From JAYKGU01 sp035285585 (GTDB lineage Bacteria > Cyanobacteriota > Cyanobacteriia > CAKZMO01), in NCBI GenBank assembly GCA_035285585.1, contig JAYKGU010000164.1, positions 62,001-126,000 on the forward strand: a stretch of 64,000 bases of DNA. The letters run 5' to 3'. A program made the position numbers and the translations under genes. Shown here piece after piece: positions 44,001 through 51,911 of this stretch. The notes beneath the pieces are model-generated. The model made no database searches. It saw nothing but the letters and a program-made list of their open reading frames with translations, and was not told the DNA's origin. Position 1 is the stretch's first letter, and each line of letters opens with the position of its first letter.

Positions 44001-44658
44001 GCCCTTTGATGTCCATGCGCCGCTGATGAGCCTGCCCCACATTCTGGGCACCACCCTGGCGACGGTTCCTGCCCCGATTCCCTATCTCTCACCCCCCGCC
44101 GCAGACCTTCCCCTCCCTGAACCGTCCGGGCCGCTTACCGTGGCAACGTCTCCCCCTCTAAAGGTCGGTTTGGTATGGGCAGGCAGCCCCACCCATAAAA
44201 ATGACGCCCATCGCTCGTGCCCATTCATGTACATCTGGCGACTGCTGCGATCGCCCGGAATCATTTTCTACAGCCTGCAAAAGGGCGATCGCACCCGCGA
44301 CCTGGCGGACTACTGCGACCACCAGTGGCCGGTGATTGACCTGGGCGATCGCCTCCAGGACTTTGCTGACACGGCAGCGGCGATCGCCCAGCTCGACCTG
44401 GTGATTACCGTCGATACGGCGGTGGCCCACCTGGCGGGGGCGCTGGGCAAACCCGTGTGGATTCTCCTTTCCCAGCCCTGCGACTGGCGCTGGCTGGGCG
44501 CTCGGCCCGATAGCCCCTGGTACCCGACCGCACGCCTTTTCCGTCAGGCCCGACCGGGGGATTGGGCGGAACTGCTGGGTCGGGTCCGGCAGGCGCTGAT
44601 AGACGGTAGGTTGGCGTTGAGCGAAGCGAAACCCAACAGGCATAGCCCATCAATTTAA
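41017..44658 (+). CDS. duplicated TPR / glycosyltransferase-like protein
   Basis: A 1213-residue protein with one arrangement twice: tetratricopeptide repeats (about 5-325, then a glycosyltransferase-9/41-like part about 330-670; second TPR block about 720-890, second transferase-like part about 890-1200). Shared signposts in both halves are YEWRWRV, QPQWDG, LLH.EQG.GD..QF.R, H.PLMSLPH.LG, VWAGS..H..D.HRS, and DLVITVDT.VAHLAGALGKPVWILL. They suggest a nucleotide-sugar-binding fold acting on sugars or proteins; activity is inferred. Two low-complexity insertions interrupt it (42395-42598 and 43033-43167), both in linkers, and its last 17 codons lie in a palindromic repeat. The start at 41017 is chosen from the TPR alignment; the frame is open 20 codons upstream. 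Confidence 0.85.
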   Translation: MEMGSEQLAIARQHYQANRFAIAAQLCQELVQADVSQSAAWLLLGLCLYRQKQFQEAEHCYRTLLTHQPDHVDALSNLGVMLKAQGRLAEAIQVYGRAIALDPQSVAILNNLGNACWQQGQLDTARQHFQQALQLAPDDLEVRQNLGNLLRELGDYGGAIAHYQHLLHHRPQDSAVLNNLGNALQGLRQFPQAVACYQLALRSAPQAAHIWSNLGAALQEQGSGEEAIAAFRRALDLKPTYADAYYNLGNLWRNQDRLAEAIVAYRKAIALRPPFAMAYNNLGLALHDQGDYVGAIAAYSQALALEPDHADAHLNRGLSHLMRGNFQDGWRDYEWRWRVVGPNFKPPRTFSQPQWDGSDLTGQTILLHPEQGLGDTLQFIRFAPLVKAKGGTVLLECPTPLLRLFQSMTGIDHLIPAGQPLPDFQVHAPLMSLPHLLGITLANLPSQVPYLRLAEQLELRGQESEFRSQESESEIQNLKSKIQIQESEFRSQEAESKVQNLKSKIQIQESEFRSQNPKSKIQNPKFRKIGIVWAGSSGHRGDRHRSTTLQYFTRLLELPDIQLYSLQKGEREEDLAELGDRAPRIHNLAPDLQDFADTAAAIAQLDLVITVDTSVAHLAGALGKPVWILLGATPDWRWLSDRPESPWYPTARLFRQPTPGDWNTLFDQVLSTLTHPHPSPHPPTHPPTHPPTNAPTHQRTHQPINASTHQPINPSTLTLAQSAYRQKRYSEAATLYEQALAATTDPAERLDLQTNLGNAYLHQKQFQRAIAQYHTVLAHDPQQGKVRNNLGVALRQLGRHPEAIAHYHFLLQQRPTADAHYNLANALRDEGQLDAAMHHYRQALERQPDYASAWNNLASALKDAGRVDEAIACYRHTLTLVPDHASAHYNLGYVLLFKGDLAAGFAAYEWRWRVANFRAPRCCPQPQWDGADLQGATILLHTEQGFGDAIQFSRYVPLVAQRGGRVIVECRPPLRRLLSTVPGVAQVVSPDEPLPPFDVHAPLMSLPHILGTTLATVPAPIPYLSPPAADLPLPEPSGPLTVATSPPLKVGLVWAGSPTHKNDAHRSCPFMYIWRLLRSPGIIFYSLQKGDRTRDLADYCDHQWPVIDLGDRLQDFADTAAAIAQLDLVITVDTAVAHLAGALGKPVWILLSQPCDWRWLGARPDSPWYPTARLFRQARPGDWAELLGRVRQALIDGRLALSEAKPNRHSPSI
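42395..42598. repeat. in-frame low-complexity insertion in the TPR gene (AATCCAAA family)
   Basis: Tandem CAGGAGTCAGAATTC and AATCCAAAATC units, the complement of the GGATTTT family seen at 25263 and 39405. It encodes about 68 polar residues (repeats of SEFRSQES and IQNLKSKIQIQE) between the conserved PYL and VWAGS segments. In the second half of the protein the same joint is only about 25 residues long. Confidence 0.85.
43033..43167. repeat. CCCACCCA / CAACCCAT tandem repeat in the TPR gene
   Basis: Short tandem units ACCCACCC and CAACCCAT encode a His/Pro/Thr/Asn-rich linker of about 45 residues exactly between the two halves of the duplicated protein. Confidence 0.85.
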
Positions 44659-44695
44659 GCAGGTGTTGGGTTTCACGCTGTTCAACCCAACCTAC
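44606..44695. repeat. GTAGGTTGG palindromic core overlapping the TPR gene end
   Basis: GTAGGTTGG at 44606 and its inverse ending at 44695 enclose GCGAAGCGAAACCCAAC-type arms, the same core found inside element M copies 2 and 3 but without the CTGATTGACTGAC ends. The TPR stop codon (44656-44658) is inside it; glmM ends three bases past it. Confidence 0.85.
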
Positions 44696-44697
44696 GA

Positions 44698-46173
44698 TTA
44701 GGCGGCGTAGCGCTGTACGGCAGTGACCAGGTAATCCGTCCAGTGCTCCACCAGGTCCAGGCTAGCGGCTTCTACCATGACGCGAATCACGGGTTCAGTG
44801 CCCGAAGCTCTCACCAGAACGCGACCGCGATCGCCCATCTCAGATTCGGCGTGGGCGATCGCCCGCTGGAGTTCCTCCGAATCCTGCCAGGTGGAGCGCC
44901 GCTGGGGGTCTTCCACCCGCACGTTCTTCAGCACCTGGGGATAGGTCTGGAAGCTCTGATCTACTAAATTCGCCAGGGAACCGCCCGAGCGGCGCACCAG
45001 CATCGCCAGGTGCAGGGCCGTCAGGGTACCGTCCCCCGAAATGCCGTAGTGGGGACAGAGGACGTGGCCCGACTGTTCGCCCCCCAGCATGGCTCCCCGG
45101 CGCACCATCTCGGCGTGGACGTGCTGGTCGCCTACGGGGGTGCGCACGAATACGCCGCCCGCCGCTTCCCAGGCCCGCTCAAACCCCAGGTTGGCCATCA
45201 CCGTAGTAACGATGGCGTTGCCGGGGAGCTTGCCCGCCTGCCGCAGGGACTGGCCCCAGAGGTAAAGAATGTAGTCGCCGTCCACCACCCGGCCTTGACC
45301 ATCCACCGCAATCACCCGATCGGCATCACCGTCGAAGGCAAAGCCCAGGTCGGCATTGTGGTTGAGCACGGCAGCCTGAAGGGGAGCCAGATGGGTGGAG
45401 CCGCAGTTGACATTGATACGATCGCCATCCGGTCGGTCATGCAGGCACAGCACCGTCGCCCCCATCCGCTCAAAGGCCACCGGAGCCAGGGCCACCGCCG
45501 CCCCCCAGGCCAGATCCAGCACTACTTTCATGCCCGCTAGATTGGCCCGCAGACCCACTGAGCGGCGGAGGGAAGCCAGGTAATCGTTGAGCAAGTCCGG
45601 GCGGGCGATGTAGCGATGCCAGGCGGGTGCTAAAGCATGGGTGACGGGCGATCGCAGCCCTACCTCAATCTGGGCCTGCTGGTCTGCCCCCAGCTTGGTG
45701 CCATCGGCTCCAAAGAATTTAATGCCGTTGTCCTCCGGCGGGTTGTGGCTGGCGGAGATCATGATGCCGCCAATGGCTGCCGTACTATGGGTTAGATAGG
45801 CCACGGCGGGGGTGGGGCACAGCCCCAGGTTCCAGACCTCCAGGCCAGCGGCGGTGAGGCCAGCGGTGAGGGCGATCGCCAGCATATCGCTGGAGTTGCG
45901 GGAATCCTGGCCGATGATCACCGGCCTCCCAGGGGACGCGCCGTGACGCTGCCACACCTGCCCGGCCCAGAACCCAATTTGGGCGGCCAGGGGCGCGGTG
46001 AGTAGCTGACCGGCTTTGCCGCGAATGCCATCGGTGCCAAAAAGCTTGTTAGGGGGCAGCGTCAGGGTGCCCCAGAGATCCAGCGGCAGCAAATCAACGG
46101 GGTCAAGGGAGCGGGTAGCGGTCGCATCCCCCAACCGTCGTGCCCCCTGAAAAGATATTGGTAGTAGAACCAT
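44698..46173 (-). CDS. glmM: phosphoglucosamine mutase
   Basis: A 491-residue alpha-D-phosphohexomutase converting glucosamine-6-phosphate to glucosamine-1-phosphate on the way to UDP-GlcNAc for peptidoglycan. Diagnostic parts: LFGTDGIRGKAG near residue 43, the active-site phosphoserine in ISASHNPPEDNG near 140, the metal loop DGDADR near 285, the sugar-binding GEQSGH near 370 and the phosphate-binding RASGTEPVIRVM near 450. The FGTDGIRG start and GEQSGH point to GlmM rather than phosphoglucomutase. A 40-residue N-terminal extension precedes the domain. Start at 46173 is preferred over 46191 because GGAG lies upstream of it. Convergent with the TPR gene. Confidence 0.94.
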   Translation of the reverse strand: MVLLPISFQGARRLGDATATRSLDPVDLLPLDLWGTLTLPPNKLFGTDGIRGKAGQLLTAPLAAQIGFWAGQVWQRHGASPGRPVIIGQDSRNSSDMLAIALTAGLTAAGLEVWNLGLCPTPAVAYLTHSTAAIGGIMISASHNPPEDNGIKFFGADGTKLGADQQAQIEVGLRSPVTHALAPAWHRYIARPDLLNDYLASLRRSVGLRANLAGMKVVLDLAWGAAVALAPVAFERMGATVLCLHDRPDGDRINVNCGSTHLAPLQAAVLNHNADLGFAFDGDADRVIAVDGQGRVVDGDYILYLWGQSLRQAGKLPGNAIVTTVMANLGFERAWEAAGGVFVRTPVGDQHVHAEMVRRGAMLGGEQSGHVLCPHYGISGDGTLTALHLAMLVRRSGGSLANLVDQSFQTYPQVLKNVRVEDPQRRSTWQDSEELQRAIAHAESEMGDRGRVLVRASGTEPVIRVMVEAASLDLVEHWTDYLVTAVQRYAA

Positions 46174-46311
46174 GCTCGAATCACTCCACACATCACACTC
46201 ACATGGAGAATACCACCTTCATGAAGAAGTCTGAAGCTTTACCAACAGATTGGCAAAGGTGTGGAGCCTCCATGCTATTAAGTTACGCCCTACCCTACCC
46301 CATACCCGGAT

Positions 46312-46614
46312 TCAAACGCCAACCTCCTGGAAGAGAGATTGCATTTCCTCGACGGATAGTCCCGCCTGAATCACCTGGGGATTGCTGGGGTCAAACGGCC
46401 CCCGCAGGCGATCGATGGACTGCACCGCCGCCGTCTCGGGCAGCACGGGCACATCCGGGTCATAGGCGGTGGGCCGCATCAGGGAGCTGGAGAACCCCCG
46501 AAAAACGGCGATTTGATCCGGCTCGTCTCCAACCTGGACGTTTACAAGCAACACCTCATCGGGGCGGCGCAGGGTGTACTGCTCCAGCCGAATGCCAAAA
46601 GACGGGGATGCCAT
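46312..46614 (-). CDS. conserved cyanobacterial protein (DUF7734-like)
   Basis: A 100-residue protein with a strongly patterned sequence: QYTLRRPDEVLLVNVQV, DEPDQIAVFRGFSSSLMRPT, DPDVPVLP and a C-terminal helix (SVEEMQSLFQEV). I recall close relatives in essentially all cyanobacteria and in plastid-bearing organisms, named DUF7734; the name is from memory. No catalytic motif is apparent. It starts three bases after the DUF3177 stop, so it is co-transcribed with that gene. Confidence 0.75.
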   Translation of the reverse strand: MASPSFGIRLEQYTLRRPDEVLLVNVQVGDEPDQIAVFRGFSSSLMRPTAYDPDVPVLPETAAVQSIDRLRGPFDPSNPQVIQAGLSVEEMQSLFQEVGV

Positions 46615-46617
46615 GAC

Positions 46618-47211
46618 CTAGTGCTCCATGGCCGATCGCCCCTGTTTACCCAGCTTCACCAGCACAAAGTACCCCAGGCACAGCAGGTAAAACACCAGCG
46701 CCAGGATCCCCAGTACTCCCAGAAATCCCCGTGTCAGGTTGGCGTGAAAGTACTCCTTGAACAGCAGTGGAGCCTGACGCCAGACCTGGCAGTAGGGCAA
46801 CCCAAAGGTTTCTTGCGAGAAGGCGCAGGAGAGGAACGGCAGGGTGGCGATCGCCCCCAGCCCACAGTACACGCTCACCGCCCAGCGCCAGGAGGTAAAA
46901 GCGAGCTTCAGCGGCGTGCGGGTCTGGTCGTCAATTTCGTCGTTGATGTCTACCCAGAACCACAGACTGATGGGAATTAGCACCCGCGCCATCACAGACG
47001 TCAGGAAGCTGAAGGGAAAGTTACCAATCATCAGATAAACGGTGATCGCCAGCAGGCTGGACACCCGCCAGTAAATGGTCAGCAGGCGCTGCAGGGCATC
47101 GGCCCGCCGCACAAAGGCCCAAATCAGCAAAATCAGCGGCAGAAGCACAGTGAACAATACCGCCAGCCGGTAGTCCATCCACACCAGCGATCGCAACAGG
47201 TCTTGGCTCAT
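46618..47211 (-). CDS. DUF3177 family membrane protein
   Basis: A 197-residue integral membrane protein with about five helices (LAVLFTVLLPLILLIWAFV, SSLLAITVYLMIGNFPFSFL, VYCGLGAIATLPFLSC, and a C-terminal LGVLGILALVFYLLCLGYFV) and an acidic NDEIDDQT loop. The RSLVWMDYRLAVLFTV start is typical of DUF3177, a cyanobacterial family without known function. A TTG two codons upstream (47217) could also start it. It is followed at three bases by the DUF7734-like gene. Confidence 0.82.
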   Translation of the reverse strand: MSQDLLRSLVWMDYRLAVLFTVLLPLILLIWAFVRRADALQRLLTIYWRVSSLLAITVYLMIGNFPFSFLTSVMARVLIPISLWFWVDINDEIDDQTRTPLKLAFTSWRWAVSVYCGLGAIATLPFLSCAFSQETFGLPYCQVWRQAPLLFKEYFHANLTRGFLGVLGILALVFYLLCLGYFVLVKLGKQGRSAMEH

Positions 47212-47262
47212 TTTCAACTCGTCTAAAGTTTATATCGGTACCGGTTTCCAGTATCTCAAAAC

Positions 47263-48129
47263 TCACAACTTGTTAACCGACAGCCGATAGCTCAGGGTGG
47301 AACTGGCGGCGAATCCCGGTTTCAGCAGGCCGCTGACGGGGCTGGTCTGGTTGGGGAAGAAACTGGCCGTGAGGCCAATGTGGCGATCGCCCACCGCCAG
47401 CCCCAGGGTAGGGTCATAGCCCCGCCAGCCCGCCCCCGGCAGGTAGACTTCGGCCCAGGCATGGAGGTGCTGCTGCGTCACGGAGGAATCGCCCTCGTGG
47501 TAGCCGCTCACGAAGCGGGCCGCCAGCCCCACGGCCCGGCAGGCTTCCATGAACAGAACGGTAAAATCCCGGCAGGACCCCATCTGCTTGCCCCAGGTGA
47601 GGGCGGGGGGCAGGGGGGCACCCGTCTCTCGAATGACGTGGCGGCAGGTGTTGTAGATGCGCTGGTTGAGTTCCGAAAGAAACCCCACGGTGTTGCCTTC
47701 GGTGGCGTGGAGGATTTCCTGGGCCAGCTCTGTCACCACCGGGTCGGTCGCTGGGGTCAGGGTGAGGCAGTGGCGGGAGAGGTAGGGGGAAAGTTGGGTG
47801 TAGAGGGTGGTGGGGTAGTCGATGGGTAGCTGTGCCGCCCATTCTTTCAGCAGAAAGTCGAACGGGTTGACGCGGTGGGTTTTCACTTCGGATAGGGCTT
47901 CCACCGTAAAGTTTGGGGTCTCTGAGTCGTCAAACCGCAGGTGGAGGGCCGAACTGCCGTCTAGCTCCACGGTTTTGCTCTGGGCGATCGCCCCTGGCTT
48001 CACCTCTAGAGAGAAGGCGTGCAGGGACTGGGTGCTGTCGCAGCGGGGGCGCAGGCGGAGGATGTGGGTATCCAGGCCCACCGGGCGATCGTACTGGTAG
48101 GAGAGGGCGTGGCGGATTTGATAGCGCAT
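47263..48129 (-). CDS. transglutaminase-like cysteine peptidase
   Basis: A 288-residue protein of the bacterial transglutaminase-like family (COG1305). Residues 1-85 form the N-terminal beta domain (YQIRHALSYQYDRPVGL, HILRLRPR). The catalytic triad is Cys in MGSCRDFTVLF, His in HLHAWAEVYLP and Asp in GYDPT. I start at ATG 48129, four bases past the alpha-E stop, which fits the usual MRYxI N-terminus; the frame is open nine codons further. Third gene of the ATP-grasp / alpha-E / transglutaminase set, a combination described by Iyer and co-workers as a predicted peptide-modification or synthesis system. Cytosolic; substrate unknown. Confidence 0.9.
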   Translation of the reverse strand: MRYQIRHALSYQYDRPVGLDTHILRLRPRCDSTQSLHAFSLEVKPGAIAQSKTVELDGSSALHLRFDDSETPNFTVEALSEVKTHRVNPFDFLLKEWAAQLPIDYPTTLYTQLSPYLSRHCLTLTPATDPVVTELAQEILHATEGNTVGFLSELNQRIYNTCRHVIRETGAPLPPALTWGKQMGSCRDFTVLFMEACRAVGLAARFVSGYHEGDSSVTQQHLHAWAEVYLPGAGWRGYDPTLGLAVGDRHIGLTASFFPNQTSPVSGLLKPGFAASSTLSYRLSVNKL

Positions 48130-48133
48130 GGCG

Positions 48134-49084
48134 TCAGGACACAGGCTGGAGATCAAAGAAGGTTTCGCAAACGGCTGTGCCCACCAGATTGAGCCGCTTT
48201 TGGATACTATCTAGGAATTCGTGCAGACCGCTCTGCATAATTTCCTCAATTGTGAGGTATTCCAGCTCGGAGCGCAGGCGGCTCAGGGAGCGATCAGCGG
48301 CACTCGACCAGCGGCCAAATTTGCTGCCGGTAATTTCATAGAGGGACTGCTCGGCCTGGAGCACGCAGAAATGAATGGAGCGGGGAAATTCCCGGTCCAG
48401 AATCAGAAACCTGGCCACCTCGGCGGGCAGGATGCGGTGCTGGCACTTGCGATACATCTCGTAGGCACTGGCGGACTTGAGCAGGGCGATCCACTGCAAT
48501 TCGTCCAGGGTGGTGCCCACATACTTAACCGACGGCAGCAGAATAAAGTACTTCACGTCCAGAATACGGGTGGTTTTGTCCGCCCGCTCCAGCAGGCGAC
48601 CAATGCGGCCAAAGTGCCAGCCCTCGTTGTGGGACATGGTGGCGCTGGTCACCCCAGCGAACAGGTGGCTGGCCATTTTCACTTCCGCAAAAAAGCTGGA
48701 CAGTTGGGCCAGACTGCTATCCCACGAAGCCTCCTTCACCATGATGTAGAAGGCGTTAATCTGCTCCCACATTTCCGAGGAAATAATTTCCCGCACGGAG
48801 CGGGCGTTTTCCCGCGCCGCCCGCACGCAGGAGAGGATGGAATTGGGGTAGTCCGTATCAAAGGTGAGGAACTGGATGACGTTTTCAGCGGAGGCTTCCC
48901 CATAGCGCTCGGTGAACAGGGCTAAATCCCCGGTGGTCACCACCAGGGGCCGCCACTGCTGCTCGGTGCCGATGGGCAGATCCAGCAGCAGGTTAAGGTT
49001 GACGTCGATAAAGCGGGCCACGTTTTCCGCCCGCTCCACGTAGCGGTTGAGCCAGTAAATTGAATCGGCCACCCGACTCAGCAT
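48134..49084 (-). CDS. alpha-E domain protein (DUF403)
   Basis: A 316-residue all-helical protein of the alpha-E family (COG2307). It begins MLSRVADSIYWLNRYVERAE, the family hallmark, and continues with conserved ENARSVREIISSEMWEQIN and WHFGRIGRLLERADKTTRILDVK. AAGGAG precedes the ATG. Alpha-E proteins almost always accompany a circularly permuted ATP-grasp ligase and are thought to be partners or substrates in that reaction; no activity of their own is established. The gene lies 79 bp after the ligase gene and four bases before the transglutaminase gene. Confidence 0.93.
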   Translation of the reverse strand: MLSRVADSIYWLNRYVERAENVARFIDVNLNLLLDLPIGTEQQWRPLVVTTGDLALFTERYGEASAENVIQFLTFDTDYPNSILSCVRAARENARSVREIISSEMWEQINAFYIMVKEASWDSSLAQLSSFFAEVKMASHLFAGVTSATMSHNEGWHFGRIGRLLERADKTTRILDVKYFILLPSVKYVGTTLDELQWIALLKSASAYEMYRKCQHRILPAEVARFLILDREFPRSIHFCVLQAEQSLYEITGSKFGRWSSAADRSLSRLRSELEYLTIEEIMQSGLHEFLDSIQKRLNLVGTAVCETFFDLQPVS

Positions 49085-49163
49085 GGGTTTCTCCTTTGGC
49101 GATCGCCATCGTCATGTTTTAAAAAATGCCTAAATGTCTGAACTATCTGGAGGGGGGCTGGAT

Positions 49164-50621
49164 TTAGGCCACCACCCAGGTATCTTTGCTGCCGCCGCCC
49201 TGGGAGGAATTGACCACCAGCGATCCCCGCTTCAGGGCGACGCGGGTGAGGCCACCGGGGTTCACGTAAATCTCTTCGCCGTAGAGAATGTAGGGGCGCA
49301 GATCGACGTGGCAGCCCTCGAAGCGATCGCCAATCAGCGTGGGCACCCGCGACAGGCTAAGGGTGGGCTGGGCGATGTAGTTGCGGGGGGTGGCCCGGAT
49401 GCGCTCGGCAAAGAGTTCCCGCTCTGCCTGGGTGGCCTGGGTGCCCACCAGCATGCCGTAGCCCCCCGACTCGTTAGCCGACTTCACCACCAGCTTGTCT
49501 AAATTGGCGAGGACGTGCGACTGCTGCTCTGGCTCCCAGCAGAGGTAGGTGGGCACGTTGGGAATGATCTGGTCTTCCCCCAGGTAGTAGCGGATCATGG
49601 CGGGCACGTAGGCGTAGATTACCTTGTCGTCGGCCACCCCGGTGCCCAGGGCGTTGGCGATCGCCACTCGTCCGGCCCGATACACTTCCATCAACCCCGG
49701 CACCCCCAGCAGCGAGTCGGGGCGAAACGCCTGGGGATCAATAAAGTCGTCGTCAATGCGGCGATACACCACGTCCACCCGTTCCAGCCCCTTGGTGGTG
49801 CGCATCTTCAGATAGCCGTCCGCCACCACCAGATCCCGGCCTTCCACCAGCTCAACCCCCATCTGCTGCGCCAGGAAAGAGTGCTCGAAGTAGGCCGAAT
49901 TGTAGATGCCGGGGGTGAGCACCACCACGGTGGGGTCGGGCAGGGTAGGGGGAGTCAGGTTCAGCAGCGTCTCCAGCAGCTGGCTGGCGTAATCGTCTAC
50001 CGCCTGAATGCTCATGGAGTTAAAGAGCTGGGGAAAGGTGCTCTTCATCACGCGGCGGTTTTCCAGCACGTAGGACACCCCCGATGGGCAGCGGAGATTG
50101 TCTTCCAGGACGTACCACTGGCCGTCGCGATCGCGCACCAGGTCGGTGCCGGTGATGTGGCACCAGATCTGCTGGGGCGGCACCAGCTCCAGGCAGGGCT
50201 TGTGAAACCCTGACGCCGAAAAAATCAGCTCTGCCGGAATCACCCTGTCCTGGAGGATTTTTTGTGGGCCGTAAATGTCATTCAAAAACAGGTTGAGAGC
50301 ATGAATTCGCTGCTTCAGCCCCTGCTCCAGCCATCTCCATTCGTGGGTAGACACAATGCGAGGCACGATATCGAAGGGCAGAATGCGCTCGGTCCCCTGG
50401 TTGTCGCTGTACACGTTAAACGTGACCCCCACCCGATAGAGGGCATTCTGCGCCGCCTGCTTACGCTGCTGTAAATCTTCTACCGAAAGCGAACTCAGCC
50501 GCTCGATTAACAGCGCTGCCTCTGGCCGGGGCTGACCGGGTGCCTCAAATAGCTCATCGTAAAAGTGCTCTGGGTCGTATTCGTTAAGCTGCACAGGACT
50601 CGACTGCCTACTTCTTCGCAA
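49164..50621 (-). CDS. circularly permuted type 2 ATP-grasp protein (COG2308)
   Basis: A 485-residue ATP-grasp ligase of the DUF404/DUF407 type. Signposts: YDELFEAPGQPRP near residue 22, a block with ILPFDIVPRIV, DLVRDRDGQWYVLEDNLRCP and GVSYVLENRR, VVVLTPGIYNSAYFEH, and a late KSANESGGYGM and SLSRVPTL. It is expected to form an amide or peptide bond using ATP, perhaps with the alpha-E protein. The first codon is TTG at 50621; a GTG nine codons later is an alternative. First gene of a three-gene minus-strand operon. Confidence 0.92.
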   Translation of the reverse strand: MRRSRQSSPVQLNEYDPEHFYDELFEAPGQPRPEAALLIERLSSLSVEDLQQRKQAAQNALYRVGVTFNVYSDNQGTERILPFDIVPRIVSTHEWRWLEQGLKQRIHALNLFLNDIYGPQKILQDRVIPAELIFSASGFHKPCLELVPPQQIWCHITGTDLVRDRDGQWYVLEDNLRCPSGVSYVLENRRVMKSTFPQLFNSMSIQAVDDYASQLLETLLNLTPPTLPDPTVVVLTPGIYNSAYFEHSFLAQQMGVELVEGRDLVVADGYLKMRTTKGLERVDVVYRRIDDDFIDPQAFRPDSLLGVPGLMEVYRAGRVAIANALGTGVADDKVIYAYVPAMIRYYLGEDQIIPNVPTYLCWEPEQQSHVLANLDKLVVKSANESGGYGMLVGTQATQAERELFAERIRATPRNYIAQPTLSLSRVPTLIGDRFEGCHVDLRPYILYGEEIYVNPGGLTRVALKRGSLVVNSSQGGGSKDTWVVA

Positions 50622-50726
50622 TGGGTCTCAATTTGACTAATCATTAGAGGCTGGAGAACCCGCAAGCTGTAAAATTCGCTACAACTTAATTTTCGCTTTA
50701 GATTTGCCCTGGCCAGGGCTGTTGGC

Positions 50727-50870
50727 CTGATTGACTGACAAAAGTTTCAAATGTAGGTTGGCGTTGAGCGAAGCGAAACCCAACACCAGCGAGGGTTATG
50801 TTGGGTTTCGCTAGCGCTCTACCCAACCTACAGCAGAATAAGGGTTTCAAGAATTTTGTCAGTCAATCAG
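50727..50870. mobile_element. miniature inverted-repeat element M, copy 2
   Basis: A 144-bp element with 17-bp perfect inverted ends CTGATTGACTGACAAAA, flanked by the 9-bp direct repeat GCTGTTGGC (50718-50726 and 50871-50879). The inside is the GTAGGTTGG palindrome (50753-50832). Confidence 0.93.
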
Positions 50871-50892
50871 GCTGTTGGCCTTAAGGTTCCGG

Positions 50893-50976
50893 CTTAAAGC
50901 GGGACAAAACTGACAGAACAGTGAGATATAGCGAGATAATTAGCGCTCCGCCGTCTCACCTCAGCTTGATACCCAA
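50893..50976. repeat. hairpin repeat, family S copy A
   Basis: Begins CTTAAAGCGGGACAAAA and ends CTTGATACCCAA, with ATTAGCG and GTCTCAC elements between; the layout is the same as copy C at 52271-52337 and related to the inverted copy B at 51271-51331. Confidence 0.65.
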
Positions 50977-51116
50977 TTTCAAAGTAAGAAAGCAAAAAAA
51001 GCCGACTTTTGCCGACTTTTTAATACATCTGCTCAGCAGGTTTTCAGGATGCTTAAACGGTATTTGGGGATGGTAATGATATTAGGGATTAGGGAAAGAT
51101 TGCGAAATCGCGATCG

Positions 51117-51157
51117 CCCCGGTTTTCTAACATGAATTTAATTGTGCCAACCTATTT
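51117..51157. repeat. hairpin repeat, family R half copy
   Basis: CCCCGGTTTTCTAACATGAA followed by TTTAATTGTGC matches one arm of copy 2 (11458-11562) read in the inverse direction; the other arm is absent, so this is a truncated copy. Confidence 0.75.
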
Positions 51158-51270
51158 ATTAATAAGTAGTTAAACAAAATTATTTGCTTGGGTGCGTGCA
51201 TCCCCGCCGGGAGCACATACACCCACAAGTTGCAGTTAATTGTGCTCAAGCACCTAGATCAAATAAAAAA

Positions 51271-51331
51271 GGATATCAACTTAAGTCGAGACAGTCGGGC
51301 GCGGCGCACCCCACTGTCTCGCTAATTTTAT
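51271..51331. repeat. hairpin repeat, family S copy B
   Basis: A 9-bp stem CGAGACAGT (51287-51295 with 51313-51321) between CTTAAGT and CTAATTTT; read inversely it aligns with copies A and C (AAATTAGCG ... CTTAAGTTGATA). Confidence 0.7.
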
Positions 51332-51397
51332 GATTTGCCAAAAATTAAAGCGATCGCCCAGGGGTATCTGGCAAATGGCGATCGCCCAACGTTTGCC

Positions 51398-51601
51398 TTA
51401 GCGTAATTTCAGGCTCTGGCCGCCCTCCCGGTGGGAGACAGCATCTAGCCACTCGCCAACCGCTGCCACAAGGGCTGAGGCGTCATTAAAGTGCCCTCGT
51501 TCCACCTGGGCGATGGCATGGTGCATTAAGTTAACAACAACCTGAACGCTCACATCCTCAGGCTTGGGCCGATCTGTACTTTGAGTAAAACTTAAGCTCA
51601 T
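51398..51601 (-). CDS. small hypothetical protein
   Basis: A 67-residue protein from ATG 51601 with GGTGAG a few bases upstream; the frame is open 18 codons further but those codons include a run unlike a protein start. Mostly helical (VQVVVNLMHHAIAQVERGHF, DASALVAAVGEWLDAVSHRE), reminiscent of small TPR-like or regulator-associated peptides, but no family is recognised. It lies isolated in repeat-rich DNA of the accessory island. Confidence 0.5.
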   Translation of the reverse strand: MSLSFTQSTDRPKPEDVSVQVVVNLMHHAIAQVERGHFNDASALVAAVGEWLDAVSHREGGQSLKLR

Positions 51602-51911
51602 AATCTCACCAAAGGAAACGCTATTTTGACAGGGACATAGATCGTCTAGCAGCACTTAGCTATAGAAAAAAAACGACGTCGGCTGACTCCTAGTGCTTTG
51701 GGAAACTTCGCATTACCGACTGAAGTTATCATCAGACATAAGGTGGCTAGATGTCTATAAAGTTGGCGTAAAAATAGGGCAAATTAAGTGGAAGTCGCAC
51801 CTCCCTAACGGTAAATCAATGAGGCTAAATTCTTTCGAAAACCCCTAAATTTAGTGTTAGGAACCGCGTCGACAAATTGAACAGGTGGTAGAAAAACCTC
51901 GCTGAAACTTG

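Larger units (their letters stand above)
50622..51397. other. long spacer with mobile element and hairpin repeats
   Basis: 776 bp with no supported gene. From left: leader of the ATP-grasp operon, element M copy 2 (50727-50870), hairpin family S copy A (50893-50976), a directly repeated GCCGACTTTT near 51001, the half copy of family R (51117-51157), and family S copy B (51271-51331). Confidence 0.7.
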
